Below are positions 35,263 through 46,207 of a DNA stretch of 64,000 bases, piece after piece. The DNA comes from Methylobacterium oryzihabitans. GTDB taxonomy: Bacteria; Pseudomonadota; Alphaproteobacteria; Rhizobiales; Beijerinckiaceae. How positions within the stretch are numbered: position 1 is the stretch's first letter; each line of letters starts with the position of its first letter. Where the stretch lies: NCBI RefSeq assembly GCF_004004555.2, contig NZ_SACP01000019.1:44558-108557 (forward strand). Direction: 5' to 3'. The position numbers and the translations under genes were made by a program. The notes beneath the pieces were generated by a model. The model ran no database searches and had not been told where the DNA came from. It saw only the letters and a list, made by a program, of their open reading frames with translations.

Positions 35263-36495
35263 ATGAGGATCTGCTTCGTCAGCCGGCGCTACTTCCCGGC
35301 GATCTCCGGCATGAGCGTCTACGCGCAGAACCTCCTGCGCGAGCTGGTCGAGGCCGGGCACGACGTGACCATGGTCAGCCAGTACCGCGGCGACGCCTTC
35401 GGCACCCGGGTCTATGGCGGCGGGCCGCCGCCGGCGGTGCCGGGCGTGCGGGTGATCGGGCTGGAGCAGCGGGGCGAGCAGGAGGGCGGCGACTTCGAGC
35501 GCGACATCGCCACCATGGTCGAGACCATCGCGGCCGAGCATGCGAAAAAGCCCTTCGACGTGCTGCACGCCCAGTACGGCTATCCGACCGGCTGGGCGAC
35601 GCTGCTCGCCTCGCGCCGCCTCGGGGTGCCGAACGTCGTCTCGATCCAGGGCGGCGACGGCCACTGGGTCGGCTCGTGCTGCGAGACCCACCGCCTCGCC
35701 ATGGTGCGGGTGCTCGCCCACGCCAACGCCCTGCTGATCGGCGGGCGCTCGTTCGTCGCCGAAGTCTGCGACCGCCTCGGCGCGGATCCCGACCGCTTCA
35801 CCATCGTGCCCGGCGCGGTCGACACCGCCCGGTTCACCCCGCCGGCGGGCTGGCGGCCGGGCGATGCCGCCGAGCCGGTGCGCCTGTTCTACCACGGCCG
35901 GGTCGACCGCCGGAAAGGGGTGCTCGACTTCCTGCACGCCCTGGCGCTGCTGCGCGAGCGCGGCACGCCGTTCGCCGCCATCGTCTCGGGCATCGGCCCC
36001 GACGTCGATCCGGCGAAGGCGCTGAGCACGGAACTCGGCCTCGACGACGCGGTGCGCTTCACCGGCTACGCCGAGTACGACGCCGTGCCGGGGCTCTATG
36101 CCGGCGGCGACGTGTTCGTGTCGCCGACCTACGCGGAGGGCTTCTCCAACACCATCCTGGAGGCGATGGCGGCGGGGCTGGCGGTGGTCTCGACCCATTC
36201 GGTCGGCGTCTCCGACTGCCTGCGCGACGGCGAGAACGGCCTCATGGTCCAGCCCGGCGACGTGCCGGCGCTGGCCGAGGCGCTGCACCGGATCGTCACC
36301 GACCGCCCCTTGCGCGCCCGCCTCGCTGCGGCGGCTTTGGAGGAATGCCGCCGGGTCTATTCGTGGAAGGCGGTCGGCCGGCAGATCATGGAGGTCTACG
36401 CCGCCGTCCGGGATCGCGCCCCCGACCCGGGCCTCGACCCCGACCTGCCGCACGATCCCGCCTGCCGGTTCCGAGCCGAGCCGCACCTGCTGTGA
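35263..36495 (+). CDS. GT4-family (GT-B fold) glycosyltransferase
   Basis: A 410-residue retaining glycosyltransferase. The N-terminal RRYFPAISGMSVYAQNLLREL is the acceptor-domain glycine loop; VRLFYHGRVDRRKGVLDFL (about residue 207) opens the nucleotide-sugar domain. The EX7E motif sits in EGFSNTILEAMAAG near 292. MshA of mycothiol synthesis, which adds GlcNAc to inositol 3-phosphate, belongs to this family. Two genes away lies a PIG-L deacetylase and upstream is MIPS, so a similar step is possible. The donor and acceptor are not shown by the sequence. Confidence 0.9.
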   Translation: MRICFVSRRYFPAISGMSVYAQNLLRELVEAGHDVTMVSQYRGDAFGTRVYGGGPPPAVPGVRVIGLEQRGEQEGGDFERDIATMVETIAAEHAKKPFDVLHAQYGYPTGWATLLASRRLGVPNVVSIQGGDGHWVGSCCETHRLAMVRVLAHANALLIGGRSFVAEVCDRLGADPDRFTIVPGAVDTARFTPPAGWRPGDAAEPVRLFYHGRVDRRKGVLDFLHALALLRERGTPFAAIVSGIGPDVDPAKALSTELGLDDAVRFTGYAEYDAVPGLYAGGDVFVSPTYAEGFSNTILEAMAAGLAVVSTHSVGVSDCLRDGENGLMVQPGDVPALAEALHRIVTDRPLRARLAAAALEECRRVYSWKAVGRQIMEVYAAVRDRAPDPGLDPDLPHDPACRFRAEPHLL

Positions 36496-36658
36496 GGCCG
36501 GACCGGCGGATCGCTGCACCGATCGGGCCGATGGGAGAAGGATCTTTCCGAATCGGGGCTGCTCGCGAAAGCTTGACCCTTCGGGCGTGCAACGGGGCGG
36601 CGCCTCGGGAGTTCAACCTCGACGGGTATGTGTGTGCCCGCAACCTCGGAGTGTCGCC

Positions 36659-36934
36659 GTGTTGAAGAACCTGACTCTCGCCCTGACCGTCGTCGGCGGC
36701 CTGTTCGCCGCCGCCCCGCAGGCGGCCCAGGCGGCGCCGTTCTCACCCGCGCCCGCCGTCGCCGAGACGGCGCCCGGGATGCTGGCCGAGGTGCAGTACA
36801 CCCGGCGCGAGCGGATGATGCACCGGCACATGATGCATCGCCGGCACATGATGCACCGTCGCCATATGATGCGGCACGACCGCATGATGCACCGCCGGCA
36901 CATGATGCGGCACCACCGCCGCCACATGATGTAA
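36659..36934 (+). CDS. Small secreted Met/His/Arg-rich repeat protein
   Basis: A 91-residue protein with a clean Sec signal peptide (LTLALTVVGGLFAAAPQAAQA, cut near residue 25) and a short linker. The last 43 residues repeat MMHRRH-like units, with about 14 Met and 12 His. Such tails can bind copper or other soft metals in the periplasm, but the high Arg content also allows binding to acidic polymers. The start is GTG 36659 with GGAG nine bases upstream. No homologous named family was recognised. It sits between the glycosyltransferase and deacetylase genes on the same strand. Confidence 0.7.
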   Translation: MLKNLTLALTVVGGLFAAAPQAAQAAPFSPAPAVAETAPGMLAEVQYTRRERMMHRHMMHRRHMMHRRHMMRHDRMMHRRHMMRHHRRHMM

Positions 36935-37321
36935 AAGCGACGCGATTCGAACCCTGCCCTTCGGGTGAAAGAAGAAGCGCGGTCCTCTCCTCTCCCCGCG
37001 GGCGGGGAGAGGGCCGCCGACCCCCTGTAGGGTCGGTGGCAAGCCCGTAGGGCGAGGGTGAGGGGGAGGTGCCGGACGAGGCTCATCCGGAGACACCCCC
37101 TCACCCTCGCTCCGGCTGCGCCTACGCTCACTTCATCGACGACAAGGTCGATGAAGTCCTCTCCCCGCCCGCGGGGAGAGGAGAAAACCCCCGCCGTTTC
37201 CATCGCTGGGTACTTCCCCTGACGCCCGTGCGCTTAGAGCAGGGAGGTTTCTGGTTCCGCTGCCGGCCAAGCAGCAAGCCCACGCCCCCGCCCCGGCGGA
37301 CCCAGGAGACCCTCCCCCGCC
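36935..37321. repeat. Intergenic region dominated by a large composite inverted repeat
   Basis: A 22-base hairpin at 36990-37011 and its near copy at 37159-37180 bracket a region in which GAGGGTGAGGGGGAGGTG pairs with CACCCCCTCACCCTC and GTCGATGAAG copies also pair. The element belongs to the same CCCTCTCCC/CTCTCCCC group as 15691-15853. The remaining 140 bases before the deacetylase hold no supported gene. Confidence 0.75.
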
Positions 37322-38080
37322 GTGCCGACCGCCCTCGCGCTCTCGCCCCATCTCGACGACGCCGCCTTCTCCTGCGGCGGCACCCTCGCCCGGCTCGCCG
37401 CCTCCGGCTGGCGGGTGGTGATGGCGACCCTGTTCACCGCCACCGTGCCGGACCCCGCCGGCTTCGCCCTGGCCTGCCAACTCGACAAGGGGCTCGGTCC
37501 CGAGGTCGACTACATGGCCCTGCGCCGGGCCGAGGACCGCGACGCCGCCGCGGCGCTCGGAACCGTCGAGGCGCTGCACCTGCCGCTGCGCGAGGCGCCC
37601 CACCGCGGCTACGCCTCGGCGCCCGAGCTTTTCGCCGGCCCGCGGCCCGACGACGGCGTGCGCGGGCCGCTCGCCGCCATCGTCGCCGACCTGCTCGCCC
37701 AGGAGACGCCGGATCTCGTCCTGGCGCCGCAGGCGGTCGGCGGCCATGTCGACCACGTCCAGCTCGTGACCGTGCTGCGGCAGGCGCCACTGGGAGCGGT
37801 GCTGTGGTGGCGCGATTTTCCCTACACGGTGCGCGACCGTCGGCCGAAGGAGCCGTTCGGTGCCGGGTTCGCCGCGCTGCCCGAACTGGCGGTCCGGCTC
37901 GACGACGGCGAGCGCGCCCGCAAGCACGCCGCCTGCGCCGCCTATGCGAGCCAGATCGGGTTCCAGTTCGGCGGGCCGGACGGGCTCGCCGTGCGGCTCG
38001 CCGCCGAGGACGGGCGCGAGGCGTTCCGCCTGTCGGGCGCGCGGCCGGAGGATCTCCCGATCCTGCGCGCGGGCGCATGA
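37322..38080 (+). CDS. PIG-L/LmbE-family zinc deacetylase
   Basis: A 252-residue N-acetyl-hexosamine deacetylase-like protein. SPHLDDAAFSCGG near the N-terminus corresponds to the PHPDDE zinc motif, and GGHVDHVQL near residue 139 supplies the HxxH metal ligands. MshB of mycothiol synthesis and the bacillithiol deacetylase belong to this family. With a GT4 enzyme and MIPS in the neighbourhood it could deacetylate a GlcNAc-cyclitol. The start is a GTG at 37322. The stop overlaps the next gene as ATGA. Confidence 0.88.
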   Translation: MPTALALSPHLDDAAFSCGGTLARLAASGWRVVMATLFTATVPDPAGFALACQLDKGLGPEVDYMALRRAEDRDAAAALGTVEALHLPLREAPHRGYASAPELFAGPRPDDGVRGPLAAIVADLLAQETPDLVLAPQAVGGHVDHVQLVTVLRQAPLGAVLWWRDFPYTVRDRRPKEPFGAGFAALPELAVRLDDGERARKHAACAAYASQIGFQFGGPDGLAVRLAAEDGREAFRLSGARPEDLPILRAGA

Positions 38081-38712
38081 CCGGTCCCGACCGGCCTGCG
38101 CCCGATCGGGCGAAGAGCCTCGCCGACCCGGCCGCCGTGGCGGCCCGCCACGCCCTCGTCGACGCCGCCCATCTCGCGCCGCTGCGCCGGCTCTCCGACA
38201 GGATCCGGGCCGAGCAGGGCGCCCCGGTGCCGGAGGCCGACCCCCTCGACGGCGGCGTCGGGGCGCGGCTGCTCCTGCTCCTCGAAACGCCCGGTCCCGC
38301 CACCGGCCGCACCGATTTCGTGTCGCGCGACAACCCGACCGGGACGGCCGCCAACCTGTTCCGCTTCCTCGGGCAGGCCGGCATCGCCCGCGCCGACACC
38401 CTGATCTGGAACGCGGTGCCGTGGGTGATCCACGCGCCCGGCGCCCGCAACCGGGCGCCGCGGGCGGGCGAGATCCGCGCCGCCCGGCCCTATCTCGGGC
38501 CGCTCCTCGACCTGATGCCGCGCCTCGCCGTGGCGGTGCTGTCGGGCCGGGTCGCCGGGGGCTTGCGGCCCGATCTCGCGGCGGCGCGGCCGGGCCTGCC
38601 GGTGATCGACGTGCCGCATCCGAGCCCGACCTACGTCTGCACCAGCCCGGCGGTGGCCGAGCGCATCGCCGCCGGGCTGGCCGAGGCGGCGGCCGTCCTG
38701 CGGGCGTCCTGA
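38077..38712 (+). CDS. Uracil-DNA glycosylase superfamily protein
   Basis: A 211-residue protein with the uracil-DNA-glycosylase-like pattern: LLLLLETPGPATGRTDFVSR for the first active-site loop region, DNPTGTAANLFRFLGQAG, TLIWNAVPWVIH, and a C-terminal VPHPSPTYV matching the leucine-loop/HPS region. Members excise uracil or related bases, though some lack proven activity. It is coupled to the deacetylase gene by ATGA; this coupling may be accidental rather than functional. Confidence 0.78.
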   Translation: MTGPDRPAPDRAKSLADPAAVAARHALVDAAHLAPLRRLSDRIRAEQGAPVPEADPLDGGVGARLLLLLETPGPATGRTDFVSRDNPTGTAANLFRFLGQAGIARADTLIWNAVPWVIHAPGARNRAPRAGEIRAARPYLGPLLDLMPRLAVAVLSGRVAGGLRPDLAAARPGLPVIDVPHPSPTYVCTSPAVAERIAAGLAEAAAVLRAS

Positions 38713-39027
38713 ACCGCCTGTCCTCAGGCCAGACGGGTTCACCCGATTGGCCTGGGTTTGTTGCTTGGCCTCAGGCGCCGGCGGCCGCCTCCGCGGCCTT
38801 GGCTTCGCTCCGCTCTGCGTCCGCGAGGACAGTCGTCCTCCCGGACCCGCTGCGCGGGGCGCTCTTCGCGCCCGCCGGATCGACAATCGGGTTTCACCCG
38901 ATTGCCATGCCTGTCCTCTGGTCCGGCTGGCCTTCCCGGCGGCAAGCGCCTAAATGGCGGTCACGGCGGGGCTCGCCCGAGTGCCGCCGGCCGCCCCCGG
39001 CGGCCAGCGGAGTCGAACGCCGGCGAC
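38713..39027. other. Intergenic region with duplicated short motifs
   Basis: About 315 bases without a supported gene. The motif TTCACCCGATTG occurs at 38738-38749 and 38893-38904; the second lies in a perfect 8-base-arm palindrome (38884-38891 with 38897-38904). CCTGTCCTC also occurs twice (38717 and 38910). Such bracketing suggests a decayed repeat element. A promoter for the next gene should lie here but was not identified. Confidence 0.5.
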
Positions 39028-40119
39028 ATGAACTTTGCCAGACAGGATACGCGCCTCGGGGATGCCACCCCGGCGGCGGCGCCCCGGGACACCGACCCGG
39101 CCGGGCAGGATCCCGGCTCGCCGCCCTCCGCGCCCCGGCCGGCGCAGCGGCGCTGGCGCTACGCCTGGATCGGCACCGCGGCGAGCCTCGTGCTGTTCGG
39201 GGTCTCGCTCGCGGTGCTGTGGAAGCTCGTCTCCACCGTCACTTGGGCGGAGCTGACCGACGCCTTCACGGCGACCTCGCCCAAGCGGATCGGCCTTGCC
39301 ATCGTGCTGGTGGCGGTGAGCTACCTGTTCCTGACCTGCTACGACGCCCTCGCGCTGCGCCAGCTCAGGATCAGGGTGCCGTACCGGACCACGGCGCTCG
39401 CCTCGTTCACCAGCTACGCGGTGAGCTTCAACCTCGGCTTCCCGCTGCTCACCGCCGGGACGATCCGCTACTGGATCTACTCCAACAAGGGGCTCAGCCC
39501 CGGGCGGATCGCGGCGCTGACCATCGTCGCCGGCTTCACCTTCTGGCTCGGCATGGGGGCGGTGCTCGGCATCAGCCTGATCCGCGACGCCGAATCCCTG
39601 GCGGGCCTGACCTATACCAGCATCGTCCTCAACCAGGCGCTCGGCGTCGCGGTCATCGCGGCGGTGCTCGGCTACCTCGTCTGGGTGACGCTCAAGCGCC
39701 GCTCGGTGCGGGTCAAGGGCTGGCGGCTCGAACTGCCGGGCCTCAGCCTGTCGCTGAGCCAGATGCTGGTCGGGGCCGGCGACGTCTGCGCGGCGGCCGG
39801 CGTGCTCTACGTGCTGCTGCCGGCCGGCCACAACCTGAACTTCGAGAGCTTCCTGGCGATCTACGTGCTCGCCGCGATGCTCGGCATCGCCAGCCACGCC
39901 CCCGGCGGCCTCGGGGTGTTCGAGGCGACGATCCTGCTCGCGCTGTCGTCGATGCCGCGGGAATCGATCCTCGGCGCCCTGCTGCTGTTCCGGGTCTGCT
40001 ACTACCTCGTGCCGTTCGTGGTCGCGCTCGCCGCCCTCGGCGCCTACGAGATCGCCAAGCGGGTCCGCCTCACCCCGCGCGAGGCCTCCGACGACGACGC
40101 CGAGACCGGATCCGCCTGA
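39028..40119 (+). CDS. UPF0104/YbhN-like membrane protein (lysylphosphatidylglycerol synthase TM region)
   Basis: A 363-residue protein with a disordered Pro/Asp-rich N-terminus of about 40 residues and eight or so membrane helices. SYAVSFNLGFPLLTAGTIRYW and LGIASHAPGGLGVFEATILL are typical of the flippase-like family related to the membrane part of MprF. The family takes part in lipid or lipid-linked glycan handling, with few members characterised. There is no soluble aminoacyl-transferase domain. It ends ten bases before the sensor kinase gene. Confidence 0.85.
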   Translation: MNFARQDTRLGDATPAAAPRDTDPAGQDPGSPPSAPRPAQRRWRYAWIGTAASLVLFGVSLAVLWKLVSTVTWAELTDAFTATSPKRIGLAIVLVAVSYLFLTCYDALALRQLRIRVPYRTTALASFTSYAVSFNLGFPLLTAGTIRYWIYSNKGLSPGRIAALTIVAGFTFWLGMGAVLGISLIRDAESLAGLTYTSIVLNQALGVAVIAAVLGYLVWVTLKRRSVRVKGWRLELPGLSLSLSQMLVGAGDVCAAAGVLYVLLPAGHNLNFESFLAIYVLAAMLGIASHAPGGLGVFEATILLALSSMPRESILGALLLFRVCYYLVPFVVALAALGAYEIAKRVRLTPREASDDDAETGSA

Positions 40120-40129
40120 GCCCCGCCCC

Positions 40130-41458
40130 GTGCCGCCGCTGCCCCTCGCCCCCCGGCCCGACCCGCAGGCCCGTGCCCGCTGGACGGCGTGGCGGGGCGC
40201 CGCGATCGCCGGGCTGGTCCTGTTCGCCCTCGCCGGCTGGCACGGCGGCTACGACCTCGTCCTCGCGCTGTCCTGCGCCGCCGCGGTGGTCGCCGGCGGC
40301 CTCCTCGGCGCGCCGCGCCGGGCGCCCGCCTCACCGCCGGCCGAGAGCGCCGCCGAGGCGCGCTCGGGCATCGCCGAGGCGCTGCTCGCCAACATCCCCG
40401 ATCCGGTCATCCTGATCGACCGCCGCGCCCTGGTGATCGAGGCCAACGCCGCCGCCCGGGCCCTGCTGCCGACCCTGCGCCCGCGCCACCCGCTCTCCTT
40501 CGCCCTGCGCGATCCCGACGTGCTCGCCGGGATCGAGGCGGTCCTGCGCACCGGCGAGCCGCTGAAGACCGCCTACGCGCCCCGGGTGCCGACCGAGCGC
40601 AGCTTCGAGGTGCAGATCGGCGCGCTCAAGATCCCGGGCGCCGACGGGCGCGCGCCGCCCAACGTCGTGCTGTTCCTGCGCGACCTGACCTCGGCGCGGC
40701 GGCTCGAGACGATGCGGGTCGACTTCGTCGCCAATGCCAGCCACGAGCTGCGCACCCCGCTCGCGACCCTGATCGGCTTCATCGACACCCTGCTCGGCCC
40801 GGCCCGCAACGATGCGGCGGCGCGCGAGCGGTTCCTCGGCATCATGCGCAGTCAGGCGATGCGGATGACGCGGCTGATCGACGACCTGCTATCGCTGTCG
40901 CGCATCGAGCTGCGCGCCCACGTCCCGCCGACCGCGGCCGTCGACGTGGCGCCGCTGGTGCGCCAGATGGTCGACACGCTCGGCCCGCTGGCGCTGGAGC
41001 GCGGCGTCGCGATCGCGTTCGAGGCCGACGGGGCCGGGCCGCACGCGGTGCTCGGCGACCGCGACGAGATCCTGCGGGTCGCCGAGAACCTGATCGAGAA
41101 CGCGGTGAAGTACGGCGGCGACGGCGGCCGGGTCGAGGTCGGCGTCCGGCGCGAGCCGGCCGGGGAGGGGCGGCCGGCCCAGATCGCCGTCGAGGTCCGC
41201 GATTCCGGTCCCGGCATCGCCCCCGAGCACCTGCCGCGCCTCACCGAGCGGTTCTACCGGGTCGACGTCACGTCGAGCCGCCAGCAGGGCGGCACCGGGC
41301 TCGGCCTCGCCATCGTCAAGCACATCCTCAACCGCCACCGCGGGCGCCTCGCCATCGAGAGCGAGCCCGGCCGGGGGGCGGCGTTCCGGGCGCTGATCCC
41401 CGCCTACGACGCCTCGCCCGGGCCGGACGCCCGGCCGCGCGGCGAGCGCGTCACTTGA
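40130..41458 (+). CDS. PhoR-like sensor histidine kinase
   Basis: A 442-residue kinase with two N-terminal membrane helices separated by a very short loop, so it probably senses through partners or its cytoplasmic PAS domain (about 85-185, beginning LLANIPDPVILIDRRALVIEAN, split). The H-box NASHELRTPLATLIGF has the phosphorylated His at residue 205. The N-box ENLIENAVKYGG and G-box DSGPGIAP and GGTGLGLAIVKHIL complete the ATPase domain. This layout matches PhoR of the phosphate regulon, but no phoB, pst or phoU genes follow. The start is GTG 40130. Confidence 0.85.
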   Translation: MPPLPLAPRPDPQARARWTAWRGAAIAGLVLFALAGWHGGYDLVLALSCAAAVVAGGLLGAPRRAPASPPAESAAEARSGIAEALLANIPDPVILIDRRALVIEANAAARALLPTLRPRHPLSFALRDPDVLAGIEAVLRTGEPLKTAYAPRVPTERSFEVQIGALKIPGADGRAPPNVVLFLRDLTSARRLETMRVDFVANASHELRTPLATLIGFIDTLLGPARNDAAARERFLGIMRSQAMRMTRLIDDLLSLSRIELRAHVPPTAAVDVAPLVRQMVDTLGPLALERGVAIAFEADGAGPHAVLGDRDEILRVAENLIENAVKYGGDGGRVEVGVRREPAGEGRPAQIAVEVRDSGPGIAPEHLPRLTERFYRVDVTSSRQQGGTGLGLAIVKHILNRHRGRLAIESEPGRGAAFRALIPAYDASPGPDARPRGERVT

Positions 41459-42947
41459 ACCCGGTCGACACGGCCGTCCGGTAGCCGGTGGCGGTCGCGT
41501 CGATCAGGCGGGCGTTGGCGGCGCCGGAATTGATGAAGCCGTAGAAGTAAGCGCCCGGGCGGACCCGGTTGGCGACGCGGGCCCGCTCGATCGTCACGCC
41601 GTCGGGGAACACGATCTCGGGCGATTGGCCGGAGGTCCCCTTGCTGAGGCGGATCCCGCCGACCGAGGTGCCCTCCCACGGCTGCATCGGCGCCCGGTCG
41701 AGGTCGAAGTAGCCCATCTCGGAGAGCACCGCGTCGCGGATCACCGCGTTTCGCACCGGGCCGTACACGATGATCCCGTCATAGGCGGCGCGGGTGACGG
41801 TGGGCCGCTCGACCCGCACGTCGCTGAGGCTGTAGCCGAGCTTGATCCCGAAGGCGAAGACGTCGGAGATCACCGCGTCGTTGATGGCGAGGTTGCGGAT
41901 GCCGGTCCCGCCGGCCACCACGTCGATGCCTTCCCAGACCTGATCGATCCGCGGGCGGTTGAAGGTGACGTTCTCGCTCGACGAGCCGATGTCGAACCCG
42001 TCGGCCTGCCAGGGCAGGAAGCCGGTGTCGAAGAACGCGCCGCAGCGCGACACCCGGGCGTTGGTGACGACGACTTTCGTCGACCGGGTGACAAAGCCGC
42101 AGGTCACGCCCTCCTGGACGCGGACGCCGTAGAACTTGCTCTCCTTGATGGTCGTGCCGTTGGCGTACCGGAACTCGCGGACCGGGATCGAATTCCACCC
42201 GAACTGCTTCGCACGCTCGCGGGTGAGCGGCGCGTCGCCCCGGTAGGGCGCCCAGATCATGTCGTGGAGGTGGATGTCGGTGATCGTGACGTTGCGCGAG
42301 TCGACGATCATCAGGCCGTAGCCGCGCCCGTAGCCGGTGATCTCGACCCGGTCGAGGTCGATCCGCTCGGCCTGTTGCAGCCAGATCCCGGCCGAATCGC
42401 TGCGCGAGCCGATGTCGGGGTGCCGGCCGCGATCCACCGTCACGTTGACGAAGTTGATCCGGATCTGCCTGTCCGGCGCGGCCGGTCGCACCAGCAGGGT
42501 GCGGATCGACAGGCTGCGGCCGAGCGCCGCCAGTTCGGCCTGCGGCACCGCCGGGTCGCCGCAATCCACCACCGCGGCCGCATCCTCGATCGCCGGGCAG
42601 GTCTGCGTGATGGCGCGGGACGTATCGAACGGCTCGGCGATCTGGACCAGGGTCGCGTTCCTCAGGCAGACGCTCTTCTCGATGCGCAGCATGCCGTCGA
42701 CGCGGTAGGACTGTCCCTCGCCGTCGAGGCAGGACTGGTCGGACACCGCGAAGGCGCGCGCCAGCGCCGCGGTGTCGTCGGCATCCGGCCGGCCGGTGGC
42801 GCCGAACTCGCGCAGGGTGCGGGTGGTCGCCGGCTCGAAGCGCGGCGGAGCCGGATCGTCCGCCGCCCGGGCCCCGGCCAGGGTGACGAGGACGAGGGCG
42901 GGCAGCGCCAGAAGCCTGAGCCGGCGGGCGGTCGGACGGGTCGTCAT
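41451..42947 (-). CDS. Exported right-handed parallel beta-helix protein (pectate lyase-like fold)
   Basis: A 498-residue exported protein: signal peptide LRLLALPALVLVTLAGARA, then REFGATGRPDADDTAALARA, the standard opening of glycosyl hydrolase 28/pectate-lyase-3-like beta-helix proteins. Repeated short strands with Asn and Val follow through the body (NVTVDRGRHPD, NVTITDIHLHDM, NVTFNRPRID). The catalytic residues of known polygalacturonases could not be placed. It probably binds or cuts a surface polysaccharide. The start at 42947 has GGAG nine bases upstream; the frame is open 22 codons further. Its end overlaps the convergent PhoR-like gene by 8 bases. Confidence 0.82.
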   Translation of the reverse strand: MTTRPTARRLRLLALPALVLVTLAGARAADDPAPPRFEPATTRTLREFGATGRPDADDTAALARAFAVSDQSCLDGEGQSYRVDGMLRIEKSVCLRNATLVQIAEPFDTSRAITQTCPAIEDAAAVVDCGDPAVPQAELAALGRSLSIRTLLVRPAAPDRQIRINFVNVTVDRGRHPDIGSRSDSAGIWLQQAERIDLDRVEITGYGRGYGLMIVDSRNVTITDIHLHDMIWAPYRGDAPLTRERAKQFGWNSIPVREFRYANGTTIKESKFYGVRVQEGVTCGFVTRSTKVVVTNARVSRCGAFFDTGFLPWQADGFDIGSSSENVTFNRPRIDQVWEGIDVVAGGTGIRNLAINDAVISDVFAFGIKLGYSLSDVRVERPTVTRAAYDGIIVYGPVRNAVIRDAVLSEMGYFDLDRAPMQPWEGTSVGGIRLSKGTSGQSPEIVFPDGVTIERARVANRVRPGAYFYGFINSGAANARLIDATATGYRTAVSTGFK

Positions 42948-42981
42948 CGGCGGAATCTCCGTGAGAGGGAAGGCCCGGCCC

Positions 42982-43632
42982 TCACGGGCAGGCGACGAGG
43001 ACCCGGCCGGCATAGTCGGCGGCGGTGGCGCTGGCGGCGCCGGGCCGGCTCGTCGCCACCTCGTCGGGAATCAGCTGCTCGCCCTCCTGGGCGTCCTTCG
43101 CCGGCCGGCTGACCTTCAGCACGCAGGCCGGGGCGCCGGCGAGGCGGACGGCCTCGGGGCCCGGGGCCATCGCGAACGAGACATAGAAATCCGGGTCGTC
43201 GTTGCCGAGGACCAGGGCCCGCACCGCCGCGGTCGGGGCCTGCGGCGTCAGGGTGAAGTGCAGGGTCAGGCGGCCGTCGCGGTACTCGGCCCGAGGCTCG
43301 CTCGCCGGGCCGAAGGCGACCGGGCGGCCGTTGAGCTTGACCGCGGTGAAGAACGCCGTCTCGGCCATCGCTTCGATCCGCTCCCGCGCCATCGCCGCGA
43401 GCCTGTCGGGATCGGGCACGCCGTCGCGCTTCGAATCGAGGTTGATGACCGCGAAGGCGGAATAGTCGGGGTCGAAGGTCCAGCTCTGCCGCAGGGCGGC
43501 GAGGCGGCCGCCGTCGAGCACGATCTCGGCCCTCGTCCGCACCCAGACATGCGGATGCGCCAGGGCCGGGCCGGTCCCCGCCACCAACCCCAGGACGACG
43601 GCCGCGGCCCTCGCGATGTTCGTTCTCGTCAT
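42982..43632 (-). CDS. DUF1007 family periplasmic protein
   Basis: A 216-residue exported protein. After a signal peptide (AAAVVLGLVAGTGPALA) comes AHPHVWVRTRAEIVL, the DUF1007 hallmark with histidines at the mature N-terminus, then SWTFDPDYSAFAV and FFTAVKLNGRPV. Members often sit beside nickel/cobalt exporters and are thought to bind metal at the N-terminal HPHVW, although none is biochemically settled. Here the divergent neighbour is a copper-type ATPase, 126 bases away. It ends 34 bases before the beta-helix gene on the same strand. Confidence 0.88.
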   Translation of the reverse strand: MTRTNIARAAAVVLGLVAGTGPALAHPHVWVRTRAEIVLDGGRLAALRQSWTFDPDYSAFAVINLDSKRDGVPDPDRLAAMARERIEAMAETAFFTAVKLNGRPVAFGPASEPRAEYRDGRLTLHFTLTPQAPTAAVRALVLGNDDPDFYVSFAMAPGPEAVRLAGAPACVLKVSRPAKDAQEGEQLIPDEVATSRPGAASATAADYAGRVLVACP

Positions 43633-43758
43633 GGCGGCGTCTCTCGCCGAGGACGGCGGCGAAACCATGTTGCCGCCGCGCGGCAGCCGTGCCCGGTGCG
43701 CCGCTGCCGCGCCGGCAGGCGGATCCCATATGATCCTGTCGAGCCAGGAGCCGTCCCG

Positions 43759-46167
<2,409 letters not shown>

Positions 46168-46170
<3 letters not shown>

Positions 46171-46207
46171 TCCGATTCCCGGACGATGAATTCGGGATTC
46201 CGTGTCA
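46168..46207. repeat. Diverged hairpin of repeat family 1 overlapping the copA stop
   Basis: The sequence from the copA stop codon onward (46168-46183) pairs imperfectly with 46192-46207 and resembles the TGATACGATTTTCGGA stem of family 1. It appears to be an older copy whose first bases supply the stop codon. The match is partial. Confidence 0.5.

Noticed and set aside
36659..36934. Met/His-rich peptide as the substrate of the nearby YcaO enzyme
   Set aside because: It has a Sec signal peptide and lacks Cys, Ser or Thr in the tail for azoline formation, so it does not look like a YcaO precursor.
43633..43758. CueR-type copper operator upstream of copA
   Set aside because: No dyad of the expected form or a 19-base spaced promoter was found in the 126-base gap.
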